Positions 51,225-62,480 of a stretch of 64,000 bases of DNA are shown piece after piece. The stretch lies in the NCBI GenBank assembly GCA_013396915.1, contig VWZL01005037.1, positions 1,409,140 to 1,473,139 of the forward strand, read 5' to 3'. Source of the stretch: Stercorarius parasiticus (lineage: Eukaryota > Chordata > Aves > Charadriiformes > Stercorariidae). The notes below the pieces were generated by a model that made no database searches, had not been told where the DNA came from, and saw only the letters and a program-made list of their open reading frames with translations. A program made the translations under genes and the position numbers. Within the stretch, counting starts at the first letter, position 1. Each line of letters begins with the position of its first letter.

Positions 51225-54030
51225 AGTTGGCTCTGTGTTTTAATTACATGACCTACTTGATCTTGACATTACTGTCATGGTAGAGTTCTATGAACGCCAT
51301 ACGAGGACCTCCCCAGACTGTTTCCACCCTCGCACTCTCAGCCATCACAACGGGACCTTTCCCAGCAGGAGAAAGGAGAATTATCGCACCATGAGATCAT
51401 GGTAACACAGCCACAAAGCCATGCCAGTACTCCTCCACTGTTATGACATCTTAGGCAAGGATGAATGTTTCAGATTTCAGAACTATGGGCACTCAAGTCA
51501 ACTGGCCAGATGTGTTGTGATTCCTTTTGGAAAAGCTCCCAGAACAAACCTAAGCAGCCTAAAAGAAGAAACCTTTTTTATTTCATTTTTGGGTTTTTTT
51601 GGGTTTTTTTAAGTGGAATGTCCTTTGCCAGTGCATCCCTTTTCCTAATTGGCTTTCTAATTATAAGAGTATTTAATAGTAATGCATACTAATTGTGGTT
51701 TAAAACATCCCAACTATTTTAACCAAGTTGAACTTTATGAGAACTCTTTGCAAAGTTGGCTTATATTTTTTATTGACAGGGTAATTATGGATCAGTCTTG
51801 TGTGGCAGAACGTATATATTATGCTAAAAATTGAAATGTTTGGAGCTCTAGCAAGAATGACAAGTTGCTGCACAACAGCATTGTTTTAAAGTAAAACAGG
51901 TCACAAAACCACAGGCAACTTGGAAGTTTGTAAGGGTATGAAATCAAAAACACCAGAAAATTCAATGTCAAAATAAACCTCCAGAGCCTGTTTTTGCCGA
52001 ATGCAAAGGCAAAACTCTAAACTATGACTACAAGGGTCATACGAGAGAATGCTTCGGATAGCACAGGATGGGCTTTTCTCTCAGACACAAAACACAGAGC
52101 ACTGGAACCTCCAGGTAAATGTAGATGAGACAGCTCTTGTCTCCAAAGCAAAAAGCAAGCAGAAGGGAACCAAACACCTCTGCAGAGTTTTAGCCAAAAG
52201 GCAGCAGGAGGACATGTTGAATTTTCTGCTTCATTTGAATGATCTTTTATTTAGTTTGAGAGAAAACACGTTAGAGATTTAATGTGACAGGAATAAACAA
52301 AATACTGCTCCATGAAAGCTAGAGAGGAGAAAAGATTCAAAGAGCAAGTTAAATTAATTAGCAAAAATTGTCACCTTCAAACCTTCTTTCACTTAGTTCT
52401 TCATTCCATAAATAAGTCTTTTCACTTGATTACAAATAGACAAAGTTGCTATAGAGGTAGAAATCAAGCAAGTGCATCTTTTAGCACATTCATAACACTT
52501 TGAAAACCACGTGCTTTGAACTGAGGAAATTTTTGTCAGGAGGTGCCAAGTAAGCCAGAAGTTATAGCAAACAGCACTGGCAAAAAAAAAAAATAAAATC
52601 CATAACCTTAGTGAAAAGGAAAATAATGCTTTTAGATGCAGAAGTGTGAAATAATTCTGTGGCTTTGTATTTACTTTCCATCTACTGACCTTTTCCTATG
52701 AAGGGAATACAATCCAGTTTCTCTTTACTCAGGAACTGTCTTCAGACGCTCTACTTTTAGCATCTGTCTTGTAGAGATCTTTTCCAATTGGAATAATTTC
52801 ATTAGAGACGATACTCAGCTTATAGCCAGGACATTACGCCTTAACTTCAGTTTGGTCTTTGGCAAATAATGAAAACTTGACAGCTTCAGTTATCCAGCTG
52901 TAAAAAAGAATTTTGTTGAGGCCTTAGAGGAGAAGTACAAGACATTGGTTGTGTATACTGATTTATATCAGCTAGAAATAGGATTAGAACCTCTCCATGA
53001 AGCAAAAATAGCTTGTTTCCCCTACCTTTTGAAAGGACCATTACTTTCTCTCCATAAATTCTCTGTTTCCCTCCTTTACCTGTTCATCATCTGGAGGACT
53101 CATCCTTTCACAGTTTTGCTTATTATTCTGCCCTCTTTTCCGTAACAGTGAACGGTGAGGATGATGTTTCCCTCTTGAAATGAGGAGCAAAGGAAGGTGG
53201 GAATAATCTAGACCTTATCTGCATACATAGTAGTTGTAGCCTCAGTCTTCACCTGAAAATTATTTTGTCTGAAAACTCAATCATCTTCCACAGGTGCTGC
53301 TGACATTTGTGCCTTCCTTCAGAGCAGAAATATTTCTTTTCAAAATACTCAGATAATCCCATGAAACAACTTGGAACTTGTCGTGTATACTTAGAAAACA
53401 AGACAGCTTTTGAAATAAGTTCAGTTTAATTACACCATGATTTATTTAGCTGTATAACCTTGCAGTACTGCACTGTATCCACAAGAATTGTCTATATCTT
53501 TTCAGATATAATTGATAAGACTTTTCCTTCACTTTACTGAGGAATGTCCACTTTACAGCAGCTTTGCACTAATGCCTTACTGACATAAATCATGTCTTCT
53601 CTTTTTTTTAATAAAATTTTCAAATTCCAGACCTCTTTTCTGTAAAAATAGCTGCAAAACCAAGCAACTTCTCCTCTTATGCAAGTCATCTAACACAACT
53701 CAGGCTCTCTTAAGTACCTTCAGGTCACCTCCCACAATCCATTCTCCCTACATCTGTTTGGCCTCATCTGTTTTTTTCACTGTGTCCAGAAATACACCGG
53801 ACAGTCAGTCACTGTCTATTGAAAAAAAACTCACCAAAGTTCACTTTACTCTCAAAACGTTATACCACTTCTCTTTTCCTCCCGTCTCAGGCACGAAGCA
53901 GTGGGAGGAAGCACAGCACCGAAGCCTCCTCAGCAGCACAGTGTAAGAATTTGCACTTTGGCATTTGTTGTCCACGCAGGTTTTCTACTGTCATTGTAAA
54001 GATGAGCAGGTGTCAGTCAAGAGAGCAGGT

Positions 54031-54047
54031 GAAGGAAGGAAGGAAGG
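54031..54047 (+). repeat. (GAAG)4 microsatellite
   Basis: Four GAAG units and one further base. Confidence 0.9.
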
Positions 54048-54802
54048 AGCCTCAGGGAAGCGATGTTTCTCCTTTAAACCAAAGATGCTTGGGAAATCCT
54101 CAGGATCCATTTCTTTCCGCTACTTGTGAAGTAAGCCGGAGATGCTGTGGCAGAAACCAGACTGTCCAGGTTTCATCCAGCTGTCAAGTATGTGGTACTC
54201 AAACACCTCTGCAAGCAGCGAAGCATAGCAAATGGTAAAGAGGGAGAATTAACTTCCACCACTGCTAATAACATTGTGTCTCTGTTGCTATGGCTTTAAT
54301 GACTTGATAATGATGCTTCCGCACCTTCTCTAGTAACAGATTTGCCATTGTATATATAGTACAGCAATTTTAGTTGTGGGTACAGATCACCTGGTTCCTC
54401 CCCAGTACAGACACGATTTCCATACAACGGAGTTAGAGCTGCTGTCTGACTTGTGCTGCTGCTGTGCAAAGCAAAACTTTCTTTCTAGGCATCCAACAGC
54501 CATATCGACTCTTCCAAACTCATTAAGCCCCCCACAGTTATTGTCCCATCTGGACAATATTGTCTATCAAGCTTGTGCATATATGAACAGCAGAAAAACA
54601 GCCTAATGACAACAGTAAAATTTCCATTGCTTTTAGAGAGCAAGGGACTGTGCATGTGAGATAGAATAAATGCGTTTGCAATAATATGTTGAAATATAAA
54701 TTGTATTCCAGAAAAGGGCTAAAAATATAGATTAGGCAATAAACTGCAAAGATACCACAGACAGAAGAAATTTACCAAAAGTCAGGATTAATAATTGTAA
54801 TA

Positions 54803-54921
54803 TCTAGTATTTATAAGACTTTCTTCAAGATATTAAAGCATTTTAAAATAAAAAATTAGTTTCATTTTACATCATTATTCCTAAGTGGCATAGAAATAGG
54901 TACTGTATAGATTACCAATAG
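54803..54921 (+). repeat. Possible ancient amniote repeat remnant
   Basis: The order 'tatttataagactttc...caagatattaaagcattttaaaat...cattattcctaag...aggtactgtatagatt' follows an old repeat with 'tatttatagcacctttcat..ctcaaagcactttacaaac..attattcctcacaac..aggtactattatt'. Highly diverged. Confidence 0.35.
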
Positions 54922-57139
54922 GATATAATTGGCAGAGAGAGAAACCTACTCCCATGCCTCAAAAACAAGCACAGTGGAAACAGCTCATAGAAAGTTAAGT
55001 TTCTCCCCATAATCAAAAACACGCTTTACTTCTAATTCATAGGAAAGTTAAGTTTATTTCTGGATTATTTTCAGTCTCTTCAGTCCTACCAGCAGAGCCT
55101 CTGTGGTACCTGCTGTAAAAAGACAATCACGTAACATAGTCCTATTCACAAATTCAAACTCTGTCTCCGCAGTTGGCCCCCATATTCCTGCTCTGGAACC
55201 TCAGTCAATACCCTGTCGATTCTCTACCTCCCAGCAGCCCCGCACCCGCCAGGAGGTTTCAGCCATCTCTTCCTGCATGGACTTTTTTTTTTATTTTGTT
55301 TCAACTGTTCTTCCATCCTGGAACTGAAACTGTTCCGAAACACTTGAACAGAGCAGTCATAGTCCCACCTCATCCTCACTTTCTATCTAAACAACTTGAA
55401 GTCTTTTAGTATAACTCATCAAATACTATCTCTTTTCCTGTAATCCAGTCCCAGATTGAACGAATCTTTCTTAAGCAACAATTGTAAAAGCAGCAGACAC
55501 CATTATTATGTATTAACTGATACGTACAACAACTTGAATATTTCCTTGCTTTCACCAGTAATACTTCCCTTGATAATTCCAAGAAAGACTTCTGCTTTTT
55601 CATGGCTGCATTACATTCTTTGGTTGAGTCACTTTGTGAGTGAGGAATAGTCAAGTTTTCCCTTTCCTCTGGCATGAGCATGTCTGGCTATTCCTGCTTT
55701 ATAGAAGTCAATCAAGTACACAAGCTTTTGCTTTGCTCCGTTAGATTTCTTCCTCTCTTTATTATCCTCATGCTAAAGGACAACCCATTCTTCCATAATA
55801 TTAGTACTCTCTCATACATCTTTTTTTTCTTTCTGACTTCTCTTGGCTTTCAAAAATAATGTTAAAACATGCATTAAAATGACAGAAAGGTGTCAGCAGT
55901 TGTCATAGGTACCTTCTATCCTTCTAGACCATAGGTCATTGGTATATTTTAGGCCTAGTTCAGCAGATTTATCTGAGAACCAGCAGATGTGAACCTTAAC
56001 ATGCCAGTTTTTCCTGTGTGCTAGGGAAGAGCTGGAATCACTGTGCCTTTCCTATAGATTAACCTAAGGTTAGGGTTAGGAGAAAAAGAGTACGTAGTTA
56101 GAACAACTCAAAGCAAACTAAGGGATGATGATACTATTTCTTCTGAGCAGTATTTAATCTCTCAGCAGAATCTGGTCTCTGGCTTAGAGTTCAGGGTGGA
56201 AAAAAAATGAAAATACAGAGGTACATTTGTAATTGGGGATGGAACTGTGCTGCAAAATGAAACTGAGCTGCAAAAGTAATTCTGCAAAAAGAGACTGTCT
56301 GTTCCCTTTGAATGCATTAGCTCTGTATATTAAATTTATACCTTGCTTCCAGCTGCAGCAGCATCTGTACTCTTATTTTTCTCTTTCTCAACAACCACGT
56401 TCACCCTTTCGGCAGGGCTAACATAACTATCCCATCTTTATGAATTATGACCGTGCCTAAGTATTAAGTCCCTTAGTCACATCCTAAGTGGATTCAAACA
56501 ATGTAATTTACTTGGGCATAAAGCCATCACTGTTAGCAAACTCTAGCTGGTACAGAACACTGCAGCTGGTCTCCTCAACAGCTGAAGCAATAGCAACCTA
56601 TTCTTTGCAATCTACACTCATTTGTCAATTTGTCATAGAACAGAGAGACAAATTCTAGACCTGAGCTCTTCTACTCCAGGCACTCAGTTTCCCAAAATAG
56701 TGCAATTAAAAGATCACTGAAAATCTTGGAAAAGACATTTGAAAACTGTTACTCCAGCTCCTCATTTTAAGATATTCCTCAGAAAGAAATAACCCCTCCT
56801 AAGGCCAGTCTGTACCTGCAACCAAAAGCTGGCACAAACCTCACCATGCCTCATTCCGGTGCAAAGTACACATCTCCAACTCATATTCTCTAAAAAATAC
56901 CCAGCAAAAGTTATATTAAAAAACTATAGATATTATCCCTAAAGGGAATGGCAGGAGAGGAAGAAAAATACTACGCGACAGCTTAGCCATTTCACCCAAC
57001 ATGCTACTGGAAGTATTTGGTTACAGGGGTAGACACCTAATTAGTTACACAACTAAAATGAGTCACTGTTCTTCCTCAAAAGGATGTAGCCAAATTTAAG
57101 TGCATATGTACAAAATTAGCTTCATCTTTTTGAACTACA

Positions 57140-57215
57140 ATGGTCCAGTTCAAATCCCTTAAAGCCAATGGAAAATCTCCCACTCACTTTAGTCAATTCA
57201 ACTTGTCCCTGGACT
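57140..57215. repeat. Degenerate palindromic (MITE-like) repeat
   Basis: 'ggtccagttcaaatcccttaaagccaatggaaaatctcccactcactttagtcaattcaac' (57141-57201) resembles an old palindromic repeat of reptiles and birds built of 'cctgatccaaagcccattgaagtcaatgg' and its inverse. The two arms 'aaagccaatgg' and 'cactttagtcaattc' are degraded mirror images. Confidence 0.4.
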
Positions 57216-59465
57216 TCTCTTCCACAGTTTGTAAAAGTGAGTGGAAAAAAAAAGCAGATGAATACAAATCACATGGTTGTACTAAGTAGACTTCCAAGTC
57301 AAAATAAAAAGCTGTCTGTAATTAAAGAAAAGCAACAGATAAACCAGAACTTTTTTGGAGTCTGGAGGCTCCAAAATAGCAGGACAAAAATGCCTGGGGC
57401 ATTAGAGAAAGACAGCCTAAACATACTGAGGGAAACTGTTCTTTCTGGACCAAGAACGCTAGACAGAGTTTATAAACCTGTCCAAGCCATTTTCTCATAG
57501 GACTACCAGTGCAGGCAAGGAGTTTTGGTTCAGTTTTGGTTTTCAACTGTAGGCAGATTAAGGAAAAGCTTTCTCTCAGTGTATTTTACTGAAGAAAAAT
57601 TAAACAATTCGTTTTAACACACTAACTTACGATATTTCAGAAACAAATGAGTAATTTTAGAAATAAAGTGAGAAATCTTAGGTTTTATTACAAAAGTGCA
57701 GGGTAATAAAACGGCAGAAGTTCTGGGATACGGTCTTCGTGAAGCCACTTGCTTTCAGAAGCAGCTCAACCACAGTGATGTGCGGAGTAGATTTCTGTCT
57801 CTGGAAACAATCTTGCATGACACCGGTTAAACGCATCCCTTGCCCTAATCCATTTCCCCTTCTCGTACTTCCATGTATGACATTACTGATACAGCTACCA
57901 AATAACTCAGGCAAGGCAGTGCCCAAATGTTTTGTTTGGATTAGGCAAAGGAATGATCTGAAAGTTTGTAATATCATGCAGGTTCTCCACTGGTATTCAT
58001 GTAAACCTTAACTTAGAAATGGACACATAGCAATTTATCCAACTGAGAATTCAGACATGTTAGTTTCCATTTAATCTTCAGAACATGTTTGTTAAGAGAA
58101 ACATCAGGACAGAAATTAGCCAAGAGCATTGGAAAGAAATCAGCAAACATGAAATATAGATGTGAAAGAGGACGATATAGACACAAGCATTTTCTGCTGG
58201 ATGTTATTGTAACTTAGTTCTTCTTTACTTCAGTTAGATTCACCGGAAAGGACCCTGAACTTCATTCAGGATAAAGATCTGTTGTACCATAATTATCTTC
58301 CTCGTTAGGTGACAACAGTAGATGAACTACACACAGAGAAAAAACATTACTGAGGTTGCGACACCGAACTCTCAGAAGTTAAGAAATGCCAGATTTGAGG
58401 TTGTCTAATGCAGCTTCTGTATTGTGATACAAGCTTTAACCATGCAATTGGATTTTTTTCCCAGACCTCACGCAATGCACAGGATGGATAGTTCTTCTGT
58501 CAGAATGTCTTCAGTATTACATTTTATACATATTTTTTCCAACATCTTACTTCATGACTTTGCTTGATTATAAAGCCTTCAAACGTTTCATGAAATAGTG
58601 TTTACTGCACTCTAAAAAGAGAGATGTCATTTTACAATGATAGACACATTAAGAAAGGAAAGCAGAAATGTTAAACAGGAAGAGCCAGACCTGCAAAGTG
58701 ATTTCACTCGTAATAAATAGGAATTTAAGCAAGTAAAGTAAGCAATGCAAGATTAAATTAAGAAATTATTTATTTAAAAAAGAAAAAAAAAGAAGCCATC
58801 AACAAAAACCCAAAAGACATCAGAGTATTTGGGGACTTGAAAAATGAAAATTGAAATCTATGCTGTTACTTGAGGTGATTTATTCTAGCACATTTCTGGA
58901 AGAGAAACCACATTATCTTGGTTTTAAGAGAGACATATAGGAGCTGCCAGCTGCCTTCCCAGTGTGATTTGGTGCGAGAAGTAACATCATCAGTTTTGTC
59001 TGTGGCCTGCTTCTGAGGGCTACTTCCCCTCTGTTTTGTCAGAAAAGTGACAGGTCTGAAGTACCAGGCAAGTGTAATGAGTATTTTTCAGGCAGACCAA
59101 ATGGCCCTGCGATGAATACAAACCACGCTGCTTTTTAGTTGAGATGTTTAATTTCCTTCCTTTCTTTTTCCAATGGTCAAATGGAACCATATCTTGAAAA
59201 ATGTTTTGTACCTTCAACATTTAAATCTCTGTAGCCTTTAAAGACAACGCCTGATGAGGCAGGAAGGGAGCCAATATTAGCCATTTGTTGATCGAGTGCC
59301 TCTGGCTGAGAACAGCCCAGCTGATCAAATGCTGCAGAAAGTGGAGCCAGAGTGAGTGAGGATGAAGCAGCAATGCATTTGTCTCCTGAAAAAGCACATT
59401 AGACCTTGTCTCCATCCATCATTTTGAGATCTTTTCACTTAAAAAAGCTCAGCAGAAGCAATTAA

Positions 59466-59540
59466 ATACTATTATGTTAAGCATTTACAGTGGAAAAAAC
59501 AAGCCTTCAGAAAGTTATGCCACCTGCCAAGTTCCGATCT
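59466..59540 (-). repeat. Possible MIR-like remnant, reverse orientation
   Basis: 'gcatttacagtggaaaaaacaagccttcagaaagttatgccacctgccaagttc' (59481-59534) runs parallel to the reverse complement of MIR ('attttacagatggggaaactgaggcacagagaggttaagtgacttgcccaaggtc'). Weak but in order. Confidence 0.35.
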
Positions 59541-60407
59541 TTCCACTGGTCATGCAAGGTGAAGCAATGAAAGAAGTTGGTGTTCTTGAGAAGGTAAACA
59601 GCTCATTTGCCTTTCACAGTAGAGGCTCCCAAGGTAACCATATCTGAATTTTTGCTTTCAGTTCTCAGAGCTTTATATCTTATCAATAAAGCAAGCGAAT
59701 GGAATAAAGCAAGAAAACATAACTGGGAAAATCATAACTTGGAAGCACATCAGACAGTAATTTGTGGGTATGCTCTGCTCTTGCATTGGTTCTGCCATTG
59801 CAGTACTACATGCACGGGGAAAAAAAAAAAACGAGAAAAACGCCTTCTCCTGTTCTAAACAGTCAGCAGCTCTATTGGTTACTGGTCTGACATTGAGTGA
59901 GCAGTTCATTGACTGTATATGGGAGACAGATGGGGCTAGAAGGATGCTGCAACACTGTGCCTGCACATGGCAAGCAATGTACTTTTCAGTCAAGAGGTCA
60001 CAGGGCAGGACAGCAGGCTGTTGACAGCTTTTCCAGAGAACTTGGCTCTTCCAAGCAAATGAGTTAATCTCATGACAATTATTTCTTACTGCATCTGTAC
60101 GGGTAAAGACAGATATGAAAAAAAAATACCCTGCCAAGTCACACACAGACAATGTTGTTTGTCAGTTCATACTGCTTAGAGGGCTAAATGTGACAGCCAT
60201 TTAGCTTGGCAAATTAGCAATGAGATCTTACCTGAGTACATGAGCTTGCATCCTTGGAAAAGTTTCAAAACCATATCTACATAAAAAGAGACAATAACCA
60301 TCAGTGCAAAGACAATGCTTTGCATATTTTCTGGTAGCAGAAATAATTTAAAACCACTGAAGCAAGGAACAAAAACATCGTGCCTTTGCCAAGTGTCAGC
60401 CAAAAAA

Positions 60408-60452
60408 TGAGAAACCCACTGACAAAAATCCCATTGAAGTAAAGCCCACCCA
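60408..60452. repeat. Degenerate palindromic repeat remnant
   Basis: 'aacccactgacaaaaatcccattgaagtaaagccc' (60411-60445) looks like a fragment of the same old 'cccattgaagtcaatggg' type palindrome as at 57.1 kb. Confidence 0.3.
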
Positions 60453-61030
60453 GTGAGGGCAAGAGGGACTCCTAGACCTATTAAATAAAATTTTATATCC
60501 CTCGATTTTTATCCCTCCATTCCTGTTAATTGCAGTGAGTCAGTCTATCCACCTCTCTGCGTCACCTTAATTATTTATATTATAAGTAATTCTTTTCTAT
60601 GCTCTTCAGACGTACCTCAAGTATATTTGCACACCTGACTAAATAGGAAGCTCTGATTTATTGACTTTGTTGCTACATTAATATGTAGCCCTATTAGAAG
60701 AGGGAACTAAGACAGTTAAGAACAGAAGAACTATAAGACCAAGGAAGTTTCAGAGATATAAGCAAGGCCGTTTTCTTTATACTAGCAAATTTTGTGCTTT
60801 ATTTAAAGGATGTGACGCTATGATTCAAAATCATTGCCAAACCGAAATGATTATGCCTGTGAATCACCCATTTCCAAACATAATTCCTACTTACCTTGAA
60901 ATGGAAAGAATGGGAAATCTAAACAAATAAGGGCATGTGGTTTCCTGGTATTTTTCCATAACATGCAGTGCATTGGCTATCAAAGACATGACAAAGCACG
61001 GGAAGCAGAATTCAACACCGTCTAAGAAAC

Positions 61031-61373
61031 GAAATTTCAAACAGGCGCGGTCTGTCAGCTATAGCCTCTTAGGAGACTACACATCCTTAACATAAGGCCT
61101 CCGAGACCCCGACATAATGGGATAACAGCAAACTATAAGAAAACTCTCTTGCTCTGGAAGAGAATGAACCATTGTTCAGAGAGAAGGAAAGGCTGTTCCT
61201 TGTGTTACTCAGAAGACATGGACTAAGAGCTGGTAGAGCGCTATCTTAAGACAACACCTCCACAGATGTTGTAAGAATTGCGGAAGTCACCCCGAGACTG
61301 TTTCTGCTTTTGCTCAGCAGAGCAAAAAATGTTGCTCAGCTTGGTGTCAAAAAAAANAAAAAAAAAAAAAAAA
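61031..61373 (+). other. GC-richer block ending in a poly-A run
   Basis: A block clearly richer in G+C than its flanks runs from about 61043 (GGCGCGGTCTG) and ends in an A-run (61349-61373) containing one N at 61357. The 7-mer AAGAAAC occurs just before it (61024-61030) and again at its end (61372-61378), which would fit a short target-site duplication around a retroposed sequence. In A-rich DNA a 7-base match can arise by chance. No protein or RNA identity is recognised; an LTR fragment is another possibility. Confidence 0.25.
61357..61357. other. Ambiguous base N in a poly-A run
   Basis: A single N inside an A-run of about 25 bases. It probably marks an assembly join or an unresolved homopolymer. 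Confidence 0.95.
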
Positions 61374-61382
61374 GAAACTGCA

Positions 61383-61931
61383 CAGCGCAGTGGTTGTTTC
61401 ATCACACATTTCCTTTGAGTCTGCTTGGATATTTTTTAATTATTATTTTATTTACTGGATGTCCAATTTGAAATTTATAAATAGTCCTAGGAGATAAGCC
61501 AGTACTCCTACTTTTCCCTTGTTAGCATTGCATCCCTAATCACCGGTGAGGTAGACCCTCCTTTTTTTTTTTTCTTTAGAAGCTAAGAAAAAAAATAATT
61601 CAACAGTTTGTTCTTCATAAAACAAGTCACCTTCTAACATAAAAAAAAAAAAGATTTCTTCAGAAAAAAGAATCCACTCAAAAAATACATTGAGAGTAAC
61701 TTTAAGGGACTACTTCATTTTTAAAGACTAATTTCTGCATCTCCTTGATGCACCAGGATGAGGTGTTTCATTCTTTTCCAAGTTTTTTTTTCACACTTAA
61801 CTTTCCATACGTTACCCTTATGTCCACTTGAAAATTCATTTTCAATGCCTTCATGTAATTGAGATATCAAAGTTGGGGAGGGGGGGAGAGGGGCAGGAGA
61901 TAGGTTTGAAAAAAACAACCACCACAACAAC
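61383..61931 (+). repeat. 549-bp direct duplication, copy 1
   Basis: From CAGCGCAGTGG to ACCACAACAAC this segment is repeated almost exactly at 61933-62480. Differences are confined to a T-run (copy 1 has 12 T at 61562-61573; copy 2 has an A inside and is one base shorter) and one A/C change (61887 versus 62436). A G-run with the quadruplex pattern lies at about 61875-61892. The minus-strand frame here (61721-61930) is duplicated with it and is not a gene. Copy 1 is followed immediately by the N at 61932. Confidence 0.98.
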
Positions 61932-61932
61932 N
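61932..61932. other. Ambiguous base N between the two copies
   Basis: The single N lies exactly at the junction of the two copies, pointing to a contig join. Confidence 0.97.
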
Positions 61933-62480
61933 CAGCGCAGTGGTTGTTTCATCACACATTTCCTTTGAGTCTGCTTGGATATTTTTTAATTATTATTTTA
62001 TTTACTGGATGTCCAATTTGAAATTTATAAATAGTCCTAGGAGATAAGCCAGTACTCCTACTTTTCCCTTGTTAGCATTGCATCCCTAATCACCGGTGAG
62101 GTAGACCCTCCTTTTATTTTTTCTTTAGAAGCTAAGAAAAAAAATAATTCAACAGTTTGTTCTTCATAAAACAAGTCACCTTCTAACATAAAAAAAAAAA
62201 AGATTTCTTCAGAAAAAAGAATCCACTCAAAAAATACATTGAGAGTAACTTTAAGGGACTACTTCATTTTTAAAGACTAATTTCTGCATCTCCTTGATGC
62301 ACCAGGATGAGGTGTTTCATTCTTTTCCAAGTTTTTTTTTCACACTTAACTTTCCATACGTTACCCTTATGTCCACTTGAAAATTCATTTTCAATGCCTT
62401 CATGTAATTGAGATATCAAAGTTGGGGAGGGGGGGCGAGGGGCAGGAGATAGGTTTGAAAAAAACAACCACCACAACAAC
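61933..62480 (+). repeat. 549-bp direct duplication, copy 2
   Basis: It begins CAGCGCAGTGG directly after the N and runs through the same sequence as copy 1 to ACCACAACAAC at 62480, then continues into AACAAAAAAAG, which copy 1 lacks. With only a homopolymer-length change and two substitutions, the copies are as similar as two alleles. Confidence 0.98.

Larger units (their letters stand above)
43861..61020. other. Non-coding stretch with scattered old repeats
   Basis: Mostly unique AT-rich DNA. It holds old repeat remnants (about 48971-49027, 50099-50170, 54803-54921, 57140-57215, 59466-59540, 60408-60452), a candidate decayed exon (47021-47309, minus), a hairpin followed by A18 (50966-51004), a C8 run (46593-46600), a CA-rich run (51201-51224), a (GAAG)4 run (54031-54047) and a 13-base telomere-like GGTTAGGGTTAGG (56068-56080). 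The longest frame (minus, 59673-60152) has no recognisable domain and includes an A/T homopolymer. Confidence 0.7.

Noticed and set aside
52049..52282. Plus-strand frame with a good donor-like CTCCAG|GTAAAT
   Set aside because: No convincing acceptor upstream and no recognisable protein; donor-like sites are frequent by chance.
55250..55460. Possible old CR1/L3-like stretch on the minus strand
   Set aside because: A vague resemblance to the CR1 RNase/terminal region, but no conserved peptide block could be read in any frame.
56068..56080. Telomere-like GGTTAGGGTTAGG
   Set aside because: Only two units; too short to call an interstitial telomeric array.
59673..60152. 159-codon minus-strand frame
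   Set aside because: It includes a homopolymer-coded phenylalanine run from an A/T tract and has no protein-like pattern; the plus strand is also open across much of it.
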